Below are positions 1 to 7,226 of a DNA stretch of 37,815 bases, piece after piece (within the stretch, counting starts at the first letter, position 1; every line of letters begins with the position of its first letter). Source of the stretch: Hymenobacter sp. Lineage in GTDB: Bacteria > Bacteroidota > Bacteroidia > Cytophagales > Hymenobacteraceae. The translations under genes were made by a program, and so were the position numbers. The notes beneath the pieces are model-generated. The model was not told the DNA's origin. It made no database searches and saw only the letters and a list, made by a program, of their open reading frames with translations. The DNA lies in NCBI GenBank assembly GCA_028288445.1, contig JAQBNT010000091.1, forward strand, positions 1-37,815. Reading direction: 5' to 3'.

Positions 1-112
1 ATTTGCCGTGATTACGGGTAAGGGGTTAGCAGCCTGCCAATTGGTGGCGGAGCTTTGTGGCGTAGCTGGTACTCCGGCCCCTCACTCCTTCACCCTTTAC
101 CATTTCTTTATC

Positions 113-529
113 ATGGCTTACTCTCTCTCTTTGCTCACCAACCGCACCCAGTGCGACGCGGTGCTCACCTACGCCCAGGCCAAGCTCAGCCTGCTGACCT
201 ACCACACCACCCAAACCAACCGCCGCACCGAAAACCTGAGCGCCACAGCCAGCGGCATGGCTTCGGAGCTCACCGGCCTCAATGCCTACATCACGGCCAT
301 GACCCCGGTGCTCACGACCCTGCCCGCCGGCCGGGACCGCGACCGGCAGGCCAACGACCTGCGCATCAAAACCGACCGCCGCGACGCGCTGATGGCCCGC
401 CAGAGCCAGGTCGGCCCCGAGGCCCTCATCGAGGCCGAGCTCGACAGCGCCCTCGTCGATGCCCAGCTGCCGCTGGTGGAGGAGCTCATCGCCCTGGTGA
501 CGGCCCACCGGGCCACCCTGCCCGCCTAG
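113..529 (+). CDS. Hypothetical helical protein, 138 aa
   Basis: I do not recognise a family. The frame is open from base 8, but the ATG at 113 (protein begins MAYSLSLLTN) is the better start because the preceding 35 codons look like non-coding sequence. The product has no signal peptide, membrane segment or cysteine cluster. It is rich in Ala, Leu, Thr, Asp and Arg and is predicted mostly helical, with a charged Arg/Asp stretch near residues 75-95 that could form a coiled coil. A strong terminator hairpin follows 23 bases after the stop, so the gene ends its own transcription unit. The next gene is convergent. GC content and codon use match the neighbours. That it is a real gene is likely; its function is unknown. 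Confidence 0.6.
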   Translation: MAYSLSLLTNRTQCDAVLTYAQAKLSLLTYHTTQTNRRTENLSATASGMASELTGLNAYITAMTPVLTTLPAGRDRDRQANDLRIKTDRRDALMARQSQVGPEALIEAELDSALVDAQLPLVEELIALVTAHRATLPA

Positions 530-552
530 CTAAAGGCTGGTGCCCACTGAAA

Positions 553-586
553 AGGCCGCCCCGGAGTACCGGGGCGGCCTTTTTTT
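553..586 (+). terminator. Rho-independent terminator after the hypothetical gene
   Basis: A perfect 12-bp stem (553-564 pairing with 569-580) closes a 4-base AGTA loop and runs straight into seven T. It sits between two convergent genes. On the minus strand the stem is followed by only four T, so it may terminate the response regulator transcript weakly as well. Confidence 0.9.
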
Positions 587-640
587 GTGCGGTGGCCGGC
601 GCGGCGGGGCGGGGGGTGTCTCATGGCACCTCTCCCCCGC

Positions 641-1270
641 CTAGCCTTGCCGCCGCCGCGCCGTCAGCTCGGCTTTGGAGTTCACTTCGAGCTTGTCGTA
701 GACGCGCCGGATGTAGGTGCGCACCGTGTTGAGGGTGATGCCCAGGCGCTCGGCCACCAGCCGGTAGCTCAGGCCTTCCTCAATGGCCTGCACCAGCTGC
801 AGCTCGCGGGTGGTGAGCACCTCGGCCACGGGCGGGGCCGGCTGGAAGTGCCGCACGACGTGCCGGGCAATGGCCGGCGACATGGGCGAGCCGCCCTCCA
901 GCACCTCCAGCAGGCCGGCTTTCACGTCGCGCAGCATGGTGCTTTTCAGCAGGTAGCCCACCGCCCCGGCGCACAGGGCCTGAAACAGGCGCTCCGGCTC
1001 GGCGAAGACGGTGATGAGCACCACCTCGGCCCGGGGCAGCACCCGCTTGATGCGCGTCACGCCCTCGATGCCGCTCAAGCCGGGCAGGCCGATGTCGCTC
1101 AGGATAAGCCGGGGCGGGCGGGCGGCGTGGGGCAGCTGCTCCAGAAACTCCTCGACGGAGCCCACCACCAGCACGCACTCAAACTCGGGCTGGGCGCAGA
1201 GGTACGTCTCGTAGGACTGACGAATCGAGGAATCGTCTTCAATAATGGCAAGGGGCGTGGCGGTAGACAT
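641..1270 (-). CDS. LuxR/NarL-family response regulator
   Basis: A 209-aa two-component response regulator. Residues 6-125 form the receiver domain: acidic residues Glu11/Asp12/Asp13, phospho-acceptor Asp59 in LSDIGLPG, the conserved Thr87 and Lys109. Residues 150-205 form a LuxR-type DNA-binding helix-turn-helix (LTTRELQLVQAIEEGLSYR followed by NTVRTYIRRVYDKL). The frame is open to 1312, but the ATG at 1270 gives the usual start just before the receiver domain and lies 5 bases after a TACCTTTG promoter box. The histidine kinase lies 182 bp upstream on the same strand and is the obvious partner. Target genes cannot be read from the sequence. A palindrome at 1307-1322, upstream of the promoter, could be its own operator (inference). 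Confidence 0.93.
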   Translation of the reverse strand: MSTATPLAIIEDDSSIRQSYETYLCAQPEFECVLVVGSVEEFLEQLPHAARPPRLILSDIGLPGLSGIEGVTRIKRVLPRAEVVLITVFAEPERLFQALCAGAVGYLLKSTMLRDVKAGLLEVLEGGSPMSPAIARHVVRHFQPAPPVAEVLTTRELQLVQAIEEGLSYRLVAERLGITLNTVRTYIRRVYDKLEVNSKAELTARRRQG

Positions 1271-1275
1271 AAGGG

Positions 1276-1283
1276 CAAAGGTA
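1276..1283 (-). promoter_or_regulatory. Bacteroidota -7 box (TACCTTTG) of the response regulator
   Basis: TACCTTTG on the minus strand matches the Bacteroidota sigma factor -7 consensus TAnnTTTG. Only CCCTT separates it from the ATG at 1270, so transcription should begin at or next to the start codon. No clear -33 TTG was found at the usual spacing. Confidence 0.6.
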
Positions 1284-1306
1284 CCGGCCCGCCCCAGGCC
1301 CCACCA

Positions 1307-1322
1307 TCGCATTTTGATGCGA
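1307..1322. promoter_or_regulatory. Palindrome upstream of the response regulator promoter, possible operator
   Basis: TCGCAT-TTTG-ATGCGA is a perfect 6-bp inverted repeat centred about 35 bases upstream of the -7 box, where a LuxR-type activator could bind. Nothing else in the sequence ties it to a protein. Confidence 0.3.
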
Positions 1323-1400
1323 CACGAACTGCGCTGGCGCGGCGTGGCGGGGGGTGGTGAAGTAAGAAGCCCTGGTTATCGCGGGCACCGTCCGGCTGGG

Positions 1401-1426
1401 GTAGAGACGCAATTATGCCTCTCTAC
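1401..1426. repeat. Short GTAGAGACGCA inverted repeat
   Basis: A 26-bp near-perfect palindrome (GTAGAGACGC at the left, GCCTCTCTAC at the right, one mismatch in the 11-bp arms) in the 182-bp spacer between the kinase stop and the regulator start. The same sequence forms both ends of the larger element at 34775-34865, so it is a dispersed repeat. It may fold as a hairpin in the kinase-regulator transcript. Confidence 0.75.
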
Positions 1427-1452
1427 ATCCCTTGCCCACCCCACTCCTCCCC

Positions 1453-3294
1453 TCACAGCGGCACCTGCACCCGCACGGCAAAGCCGCCTTCGGCCAGGGC
1501 TTCGGCCGTGGCGGTGCCGCCCAGGGTGGCGGCCCGCACCTGCATGTTGCGCAGGCCGTGGCCGGAGGTCCGGCCGTGGGGGGCCACCACCGGGCCGGTG
1601 TTGGCCACGGTGAGGGCGAGGGCGCGGCCGGTCTGGTGCAGGGCCACGGTCACGGTGGCGTCGGCGGGGGCGTGCTTGAGAATGTTGTGCAGGGCCTCCT
1701 TGAAGATGAGGTAGAGCTGGCGGCGCACGGGCGGCGTGAGGTCGGGGCCGGAGGCGGGGGCCTCGTCGGTGATGAAGCGCACGTCGCGGCCGGTGGGCAC
1801 CAGCACCTCGTGGGCGTAGTCGCGCAGGCGGTCGAGCAGGCTGGGCACCGAGTCGTTGTGGGCGTCCAGGTTCCACACCACGTCGTTGAGCTGGCGCACG
1901 GCCAGGCGGCTGTTGCCGGCCACTTCGGCCAGCTGGCTCTGGCGCTGGTCGGGGGCCCCGAGGCCCTCCTGCATCAGGTCGGTTTGCAGGGCAATGCGGG
2001 CCAGCAGGCCGCCCACGTCGTCGTGCAGGTCGGCGGCCAGCTGGCGGCGCAGGGCGGCCTCGCGGCGGCGCTGCCGCTGCCGGTACCACCCGAAGATGCC
2101 CAGGCCCAGCAGCACGCCGCCCCCGGCCAGGGCCCCCAGCAGCAAGCGGCTGCGGGTGGTGCGCTGCTGCTCTTCCAGGTCCGTGATGCGGCGCTGCTGC
2201 TCCAGCGCCTGAATGCGGGCCTGCTGCTCGGCGCGCCCAAAGCGGGCCTGGGTCAGGGTCACTTCCTCGGCCCGCTGCCGGTTCACGGCGCTATCATATA
2301 GTACCGTGTAGCGGCGCAGGGTTTCGTAGGCCCCCGGCTGGTGCAGCCCGGCCAGCGCGGCCGCCTGGGCCTTGAGGGCATCGGCTTCCTGCACATCGCC
2401 CAGGGCGTGAAACAGCTTTTCGGCCTGCCGCGCCTGTTGCAGGGCGCGGGGGTAGTCGGCCCGGCGCAGGGCGAGGTTGGCCAGGTGCACCAGGGCTTCG
2501 GCTTCGGCGTTGGCGTCGTGGGTGGCGTGGGCCACGCGCACCGCCTGCCCAAACGTGGCGGTGGCCGAATCGGGGTGCCGGGCGTGCTCCTGCACCATGC
2601 CCAGCAGCGACCAGTACTTGCCGGGGTGCTTGGCCTCGGGCAGCTGCGCCAGCAGGCGCACGGCCTGCCGCGCCAGGGGCGCGGCCCGCCGCGCGGTCGA
2701 GTCCCGGTCCAGGAAGTTATAGGCCCGGTTGGCCAGCACGGTCAGCTCGCCTTCCCGGTTGCGGGGGGTGGCCGTGGCGAAGGCCTGCTGGGCCCGCACG
2801 AAATACCGCTCCGACCCGGCCTGGTCTTCCAGGCCCCGCGCCACCAGGCCCAGGCCCATGTAGGCGTTGCCAATATTGCGGGGGCGCTGGCAGCGGCGGG
2901 CCGCCCACAGCGCCAGCTCGTAGGCGTGCTGGGCGGCCGGGTAGTCGCTGGCGTAGTAGGTAGCGGCGGCCAGCAGCGTCAGCCCCGCCAGCAGGCCCGG
3001 GCCCTGGTGGCGGGCCCAGGCCAGGGCCACGCCCTGCTGCACCAGGGCGCGGGTGCTGTCCAGGTTGGAGCCAATGTGCCGGCGCCCTTCCTCAATCAGC
3101 GCCTTGATGCGCACGGTATCGGCCGTAGGCCGGCCGGGGGCCCAGGCGCGCAGCGAGTCGGGGTTCGAAAGCCCGGCCGGCAGGCTGGGGGCCGCAAGCG
3201 GCGCGGGGGCCTGCGCCCGGGCGGCCCCGGCCGGCAGCGCCAGCAGGCAGGCCCCCAGCAGTAGCTGTACCCGGTTGGCGGGCCAGTACTTCAT
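1453..3294 (-). CDS. TPR-containing sensor histidine kinase (HisKA_3 type)
   Basis: A 613-aa sensor kinase. Residues 1-28 are a signal peptide ending in ARAQA. Residues 60-340 form TPR-like helical repeats in the periplasm (A-x-A-L-rich pairs). A coiled coil spans about 342-382 and a single membrane segment 384-403. The HisKA_3 dimerisation helix carries the phospho-acceptor His424 in LAADLHDDVGG. The ATPase domain has the N-box FKEALHNILKHA (Asn537) and the G-box GHGLRNM (579-585). This layout is typical of Bacteroidota kinases paired with LuxR-type regulators, and such a regulator follows directly. The ATG at 3294 was chosen because it gives a clean signal peptide; the frame is open to an ATG at 3336, which would add 14 residues. 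The ligand is unknown. Confidence 0.92.
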   Translation of the reverse strand: MKYWPANRVQLLLGACLLALPAGAARAQAPAPLAAPSLPAGLSNPDSLRAWAPGRPTADTVRIKALIEEGRRHIGSNLDSTRALVQQGVALAWARHQGPGLLAGLTLLAAATYYASDYPAAQHAYELALWAARRCQRPRNIGNAYMGLGLVARGLEDQAGSERYFVRAQQAFATATPRNREGELTVLANRAYNFLDRDSTARRAAPLARQAVRLLAQLPEAKHPGKYWSLLGMVQEHARHPDSATATFGQAVRVAHATHDANAEAEALVHLANLALRRADYPRALQQARQAEKLFHALGDVQEADALKAQAAALAGLHQPGAYETLRRYTVLYDSAVNRQRAEEVTLTQARFGRAEQQARIQALEQQRRITDLEEQQRTTRSRLLLGALAGGGVLLGLGIFGWYRQRQRRREAALRRQLAADLHDDVGGLLARIALQTDLMQEGLGAPDQRQSQLAEVAGNSRLAVRQLNDVVWNLDAHNDSVPSLLDRLRDYAHEVLVPTGRDVRFITDEAPASGPDLTPPVRRQLYLIFKEALHNILKHAPADATVTVALHQTGRALALTVANTGPVVAPHGRTSGHGLRNMQVRAATLGGTATAEALAEGGFAVRVQVPL

Positions 3295-3526
3295 GCCCCC
3301 AATCAAACGCCAGTGCAAACGGAACAGGTAAATCATGAAGGCGCTAAGCTACTTTGTCTGCGGCGAAGGTAATGGAAGCGGCTTTCTGCCCGCCGCCGGC
3401 ACCTCACGGGCCAGCGGCTGCACTGCCCGCCGCATGCCGTTCTTTGGGGTTCAGTCCCGCGCTACGGCCGGCCCATGGCATCTTTCCCCGCCTGGCCCCG
3501 TTACCCTGCCATCCCAGCCTTCCCCC

Positions 3527-4324
3527 GTGAATCCATACCTCGAGCAAATTCTGCACAACCCGCTGGCCTCGCTGGCCATCGTGGGCAACCTGGTCATCAT
3601 CGAAAGCCTGCTCTCGGTGGACAATGCCGCCGTGCTGGCCACCATGGTGGGCGACCTGCCCCGCGAGCAGCGCCACAAGGCCCTGCGCTACGGCATCTTC
3701 GGGGCCTATATCTTCCGGGGCCTGTGCATCCTGTTCGCATCGTTCCTCATCAAGTTCTGGTTCCTGAAGCCGCTCGGCGGGCTCTACCTGCTGTACCTGG
3801 TGTACGACCATTTCAAGGCCCGCCCCGCGCACGACGACGAGGTCATCGACAAGCAGAAAAGCTGGATTTACCGCCACACGCTGGGCCTGTTCGGCAAGTT
3901 CTGGGCCACCGTGGCCCTCATCGAGCTCATGGATTTGGCCTTCTCCATCGACAACGTGTTTGCCGTGGTGGCCTTCACCGATAACCTGATTCTGATTTGC
4001 GTGGGCGTGTTCATCGGCATTCTGGCCATGCGGCTGGTGGCGCAGGGCTTCGTGCTGCTCATGGGTAAGTACCCGTTTCTGGAAACGGCCGCCTTCGGGG
4101 TCATCGGCCTGCTGGGCCTGAAACTGGTGCTCTCGCTGGTGGCGCACTTCCTGCCCGGCCACCCCGTGAGCGAGGCCCTGGAAAGCGAAGCCGCCGACGT
4201 GGCCATCACCGTGCTCACGGTGGCGGCCTTCGCCGTGCCGTGGGCCACGTCGCTGCTCTTCAACGTGCCCCGGCACACCGGCGGCGGCCACCCCACCGAA
4301 GCCCCGCAGCAACAGGAGGCGTAG
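3527..4324 (+). CDS. TerC-family integral membrane protein
   Basis: A TerC/Alx-family protein with about seven membrane segments. The family is linked to tellurite resistance and to metal ion (Mn) export during protein secretion. Both hallmark acidic motifs are present: SVDN in the first helix (IESLLSVDNAAVLATMV) and SIDN in the repeat (MDLAFSIDNVFAVVAF), reflecting the internal duplication of the family. The frame is open from 3335, but the stretch before the GTG at 3527 reads like non-coding DNA, and the protein from VNPYLEQIL has the usual length (265 aa). An ATG at 3434 is the alternative start. The MFS gene begins 3 bases after the stop, so the two are probably co-transcribed. The transported ion cannot be told from the sequence. 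Confidence 0.88.
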   Translation: MNPYLEQILHNPLASLAIVGNLVIIESLLSVDNAAVLATMVGDLPREQRHKALRYGIFGAYIFRGLCILFASFLIKFWFLKPLGGLYLLYLVYDHFKARPAHDDEVIDKQKSWIYRHTLGLFGKFWATVALIELMDLAFSIDNVFAVVAFTDNLILICVGVFIGILAMRLVAQGFVLLMGKYPFLETAAFGVIGLLGLKLVLSLVAHFLPGHPVSEALESEAADVAITVLTVAAFAVPWATSLLFNVPRHTGGGHPTEAPQQQEA

Positions 4325-4327
4325 GGC

Positions 4328-5566
4328 GTGGCCGAAGTTTTCCGCTCGCTCCGGCACCGCAATTTCCGGCTGTACTACGCCGGGCAGTCCGTTTCCCTCA
4401 TTGGTACCTGGATGCAGCGGCTGGCCGTGGGCTGGCTGGTGTACAACGCCACGCACTCGGCCTTTCTGCTCGGGCTGGTGTCGTTTTGCGGCCAGATTCC
4501 CACGCTGCTGCTCTCGCCCTACGGCGGCACCGTGGCCGACCGCTACAGCCGCTACCGCGTGCTGCTCATCACCCAGGTTGCCTCGCTGGGGCAGGCCACC
4601 GTGCTGGCCTGGCTGGTGCTCAGCGGCCACTACCACACCTGGGCCGTGGCCGGCCTGAGCCTGCTGCTGGGCACCATCAACGCCTTCGACATCCCGGCCC
4701 GGCAGTCGCTCATCGTGGAACTGGTGGACGACCGCACCCACCTGCCCAACGCCATCGCCCTGAACTCGACCATGGTGAACCTGGCCCGGCTGGTGGGCCC
4801 GGCGGTGGCCGGCCTGCTGCTGGCCCGCTTCGGCGAAGGCCCCTGCTTCGTGGTGAATGCGGTGAGTTTCGTGGCCGTGGTGGCCTCGCTGCTGCTCATG
4901 CGCATTGCGCCGCGCCCCGTGCGCCCGCACCGCCCCGGGGCCTGGGAGGGCCTGCGCGAGGGTTGGGCCTACCTGCGCCAGGCCCCCGCCCTGCGCCGCC
5001 AGATTCTGCTCATGGCGGGCATCAGCTTCTGCGTGATGCCGTTTGGCACGCTGCTGCCGGTGTTTGCCAAGGACGTGTTTCACGGCGCGGCGGGCACCTT
5101 CGGCTGGCTGAATAGCCTGGCGGGGCTGGGCTCGCTGGTGGGCGCGTTTTACCTGGCCTCGCGGCCCGCCGGGAGCCGTCGGCCGGAGCTGATAACCTAC
5201 GCGGCGCTGGTGTTTTGCGCCAGCATCGTGGCGTTTGCGCTCAGCCCGCAGCTGGGGCTGGCGCTGGTGTTCATCACGCTCAGCGGCACGGGCATGATGC
5301 TTTTCATCGCGGGCACCAACACGGCCATCCAGACCAACGTGGACGACCACATGCGCGGCCGGGTGCTGAGCTATTACGTGATGGCGTTTCAGGGCATTCA
5401 GCCGCTGGGAGCCCTGCTGGTGGGCTGGCTTGCGCGGCACGTTGGCGCGCCGCACACGGTGCTGCTGCAGGGCGCGGCGGGCCTGCTGGTGGCGCTGGCT
5501 TTCTGGCAACAGGGCCGGCGGGTTAAGTCAGGGGTCAAAAGCAACGCATTGAAAAGGGCTGCCTGA
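4328..5566 (+). CDS. MFS transporter, EntS-like (MFS_3) exporter
   Basis: A 412-aa major facilitator with about 12 membrane segments. The N-terminus (FRSLRHRNFRLYYAGQSVSL) and the motif-A-like loop after the second helix (GGTVADRYSRYRVLL) are typical of the EntS/MFS_3 exporter group, which also includes drug efflux proteins. The pattern NAFDIPARQSL and the sequence IALNSTMVNLARLVGPAVAG are characteristic of that branch. Translation starts at GTG 4328, three bases after the TerC stop, which suggests an operon with coupled translation. The last ten codons and the TGA lie inside a long terminator stem. The substrate cannot be predicted; no siderophore genes are in the window, so an entS label would be unsafe. 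Confidence 0.88.
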   Translation: MAEVFRSLRHRNFRLYYAGQSVSLIGTWMQRLAVGWLVYNATHSAFLLGLVSFCGQIPTLLLSPYGGTVADRYSRYRVLLITQVASLGQATVLAWLVLSGHYHTWAVAGLSLLLGTINAFDIPARQSLIVELVDDRTHLPNAIALNSTMVNLARLVGPAVAGLLLARFGEGPCFVVNAVSFVAVVASLLLMRIAPRPVRPHRPGAWEGLREGWAYLRQAPALRRQILLMAGISFCVMPFGTLLPVFAKDVFHGAAGTFGWLNSLAGLGSLVGAFYLASRPAGSRRPELITYAALVFCASIVAFALSPQLGLALVFITLSGTGMMLFIAGTNTAIQTNVDDHMRGRVLSYYVMAFQGIQPLGALLVGWLARHVGAPHTVLLQGAAGLLVALAFWQQGRRVKSGVKSNALKRAA

Positions 5567-5600
5567 CGATTCAGGCGGCCCTTTTCAATGCGTTGCTTTT
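5537..5600. terminator. Bidirectional terminator overlapping the MFS stop codon
   Basis: A 30-base arm at 5537-5566 pairs with 5571-5600 with one mismatch and a 4-base loop; both ends are AAAA/TTTT, so it can terminate from either side. The left arm lies inside the MFS coding sequence and includes its stop codon, and the right arm ends 8 bases before the convergent tdh stop. Confidence 0.85.
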
Positions 5601-5608
5601 AGTCCGGT

Positions 5609-6601
5609 CTACGCCGGCTGCATTTCCTTCAATTGCAGCAGCATGTCGGCCGTCATTTTGTCGAGGTCGAAATCGGGCTGCCAGCCCCAGTCCTGCCGGG
5701 CTTTGGAGTCGTCGATGCTGGCGGGCCAGGAGTTGGCGATTTGCTGGCGGCCGTCGGGCTTGTAGGTCACCTCAAAGCCGGGGACGTGCTGCTGGATGCT
5801 GGCCGTGATTTCGGCCGGCGAGAAGCTCATCGCGCCCAGGTTGTAGCTGGTCCGCACCTTGATTTGCTCGGCCGGGGCGTGCATGAGGTCCAGCGTGGCT
5901 TTCAGCGCGTCGGGCATGTACATCATGGGCAGGTAGGTGTCTGCTTCGAGGAAGCACTCGTAGTTCTCGTTGGCCACGGCGCGGTGGTAGATGTCCACGG
6001 CGTAGTCGGTGGTGCCGCCGCCGGGCAGGCTCTTGTAGCCGATGAGGCCGGGGTAGCGCAGGCTGCGCACGTCCAGGCCGTGCTTGCGGTGGTACCACTC
6101 GCACCACTGCTCTCCCGCCAGCTTGCTGATGCCGTACACCGTGTTGGGGTTCATGATGGTAACCTGCGGCGTGTGGTCGCGCGGGGTATCGGGGCCGAAC
6201 ACGGCGATGGAGCTGGGCCAATATACCTGGGCCACGCCGTGCGCCACGGCCGCCTCAAGCACGATGAGCAGGCCGTCCATGTTCAGCTGCCAGCCGAAGA
6301 GCGGATTCTTCTCGGCCGTGGCCGAGAGCAGGGCGGCGAGGTGATAAATCTGCTTGGGGCGGTACTGACGAATGAGCTTGTCGAGCCGGGTGCGGTCGAG
6401 CACGTCGAGCAGTTCAAAGGGACCGCCGGCCAGCAGGTCGGGGTTTTTGGGCGGGCGCACGTCGGCGGCTACTACCAGGTGGGGCTCGTAGCGCTGGCGC
6501 AGGGCGGCCACCAGCTCCAGCCCGAGCTGGCCGCAGGCGCCGATGACCAGCACGGAGCCGGGGAGTACAGAAGTTTCAGTGTCGCCGGGAGTGGTGGCCA
6601 T
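5609..6601 (-). CDS. L-threonine 3-dehydrogenase, short-chain (SDR) type
   Basis: A 330-aa NAD-dependent epimerase/dehydratase-fold protein of the type that oxidises L-threonine to 2-amino-3-ketobutyrate in Bacteroidota. It has the NAD-binding motif GACGQLGLE near residue 22, the SSIAVFG strand and the catalytic Tyr-x-x-x-Lys as YGISK. The call as threonine dehydrogenase rests on these sequence features and on the kbl gene 1.9 kb away, whose enzyme uses the product. The ATG at 6601 gives a normal N-terminus; the frame is open to 6748 without a convincing protein. A TATCTTTG box at 6647-6654 is the likely promoter, giving a leader of about 40 bases. The gene is divergent from the BLUF gene (145-bp spacer). 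A generic sugar epimerase is a less likely alternative. Confidence 0.85.
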   Translation of the reverse strand: MATTPGDTETSVLPGSVLVIGACGQLGLELVAALRQRYEPHLVVAADVRPPKNPDLLAGGPFELLDVLDRTRLDKLIRQYRPKQIYHLAALLSATAEKNPLFGWQLNMDGLLIVLEAAVAHGVAQVYWPSSIAVFGPDTPRDHTPQVTIMNPNTVYGISKLAGEQWCEWYHRKHGLDVRSLRYPGLIGYKSLPGGGTTDYAVDIYHRAVANENYECFLEADTYLPMMYMPDALKATLDLMHAPAEQIKVRTSYNLGAMSFSPAEITASIQQHVPGFEVTYKPDGRQQIANSWPASIDDSKARQDWGWQPDFDLDKMTADMLLQLKEMQPA

Positions 6602-6646
6602 GCGCGGGGGGGTCAGGTTGAGATGGGGAGAGTGGGACTTGGGCTG

Positions 6647-6654
6647 CAAAGATA
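6647..6654 (-). promoter_or_regulatory. -7 box (TATCTTTG) of threonine dehydrogenase
   Basis: TATCTTTG on the minus strand matches TAnnTTTG, 45 bases before the tdh ATG, in the spacer shared with the divergent BLUF gene. Confidence 0.5.
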
Positions 6655-6746
6655 CCGGGGCGGCCGTGGCCGGACCGTCGGGGCGGGCACCGTTTTGCCC
6701 ACAACGGTGTTGGAGCGCCTTAGTTACACCATTCTCGCCCTCCCCC

Positions 6747-7184
6747 ATGCCACCGCAACCCCTACTTTACACCCTGATTTACCGCAGCCAGGCCTCGCGG
6801 GCCGTGCACGAAGTGACGCTGCCGCCGCTGCTGCGCCGCGCCCGGCTGCACAACGAGCGCAGTCGCCTCGGCGGCCTGCTGCTGTACGCCAACGGCGAAT
6901 TCATGCAGGTGCTCGAAGGCCCCGAGCCCGCCCTGAGCCAGCTCTACGCCCGTATCAAGGCCGACCCGCGCCACTACGCCGTGCGCACCCTGGCCTACGG
7001 CCCCATTGCCGAGCGGGCCTTTCCCGACTGGCGCATGGCCTACGTCCCGGCCGATGCCCGGGCCCTGGCGAAAATCACCGGCTTCCTGCCGCTGACGGCG
7101 GCCCCCGGCCACGCGCCGCACCCGCCCCAGGAAGTGGCGCAGCTGCTGCACCACTTTGCCCAGGGCCGCGCCCAGGACCACTAG
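6747..7184 (+). CDS. Stand-alone BLUF-domain blue-light photoreceptor
   Basis: A 145-aa protein consisting of a BLUF domain (residues 6-98) plus a short helical tail. BLUF domains bind FAD and signal blue light through hydrogen-bond switching. Every residue known to matter in AppA is present at a constant offset of 9: Tyr12 (AppA Tyr21) in IYRSQAS, Asn36 (Asn45) in RARLHNERS, Gln54 (Gln63) in FMQVLEG, Trp95 and Met97 (Trp104, Met106) in FPDWRMAYV. It should therefore be photoactive. There is no attached output domain, so it probably acts through a partner protein, as PixD-type BLUF proteins do; the partner is unknown. The ATG at 6747 starts just before the domain. The patatin gene begins 42 bp downstream but has its own promoter box. 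Confidence 0.92.
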   Translation: MPPQPLLYTLIYRSQASRAVHEVTLPPLLRRARLHNERSRLGGLLLYANGEFMQVLEGPEPALSQLYARIKADPRHYAVRTLAYGPIAERAFPDWRMAYVPADARALAKITGFLPLTAAPGHAPHPPQEVAQLLHHFAQGRAQDH

Positions 7185-7213
7185 CATCCGGCGGCCCGGC
7201 TGGCGGCTGGCGG

Positions 7214-7221
7214 TATCTTTG
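7214..7221 (+). promoter_or_regulatory. -7 box (TATCTTTG) of the patatin gene
   Basis: TATCTTTG is followed after 5 bases (GGGCC) by the ATG at 7227. The position predicts a transcript that starts at or beside the start codon. Confidence 0.6.
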
Positions 7222-7226
7222 GGGCC

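Noticed and set aside
3404..5509. A 701-codon minus-strand frame across the TerC and MFS genes
   Set aside because: The product is a His/Gln/Ala/Arg-rich low-complexity string, as expected for the complement of hydrophobic GC-rich genes.
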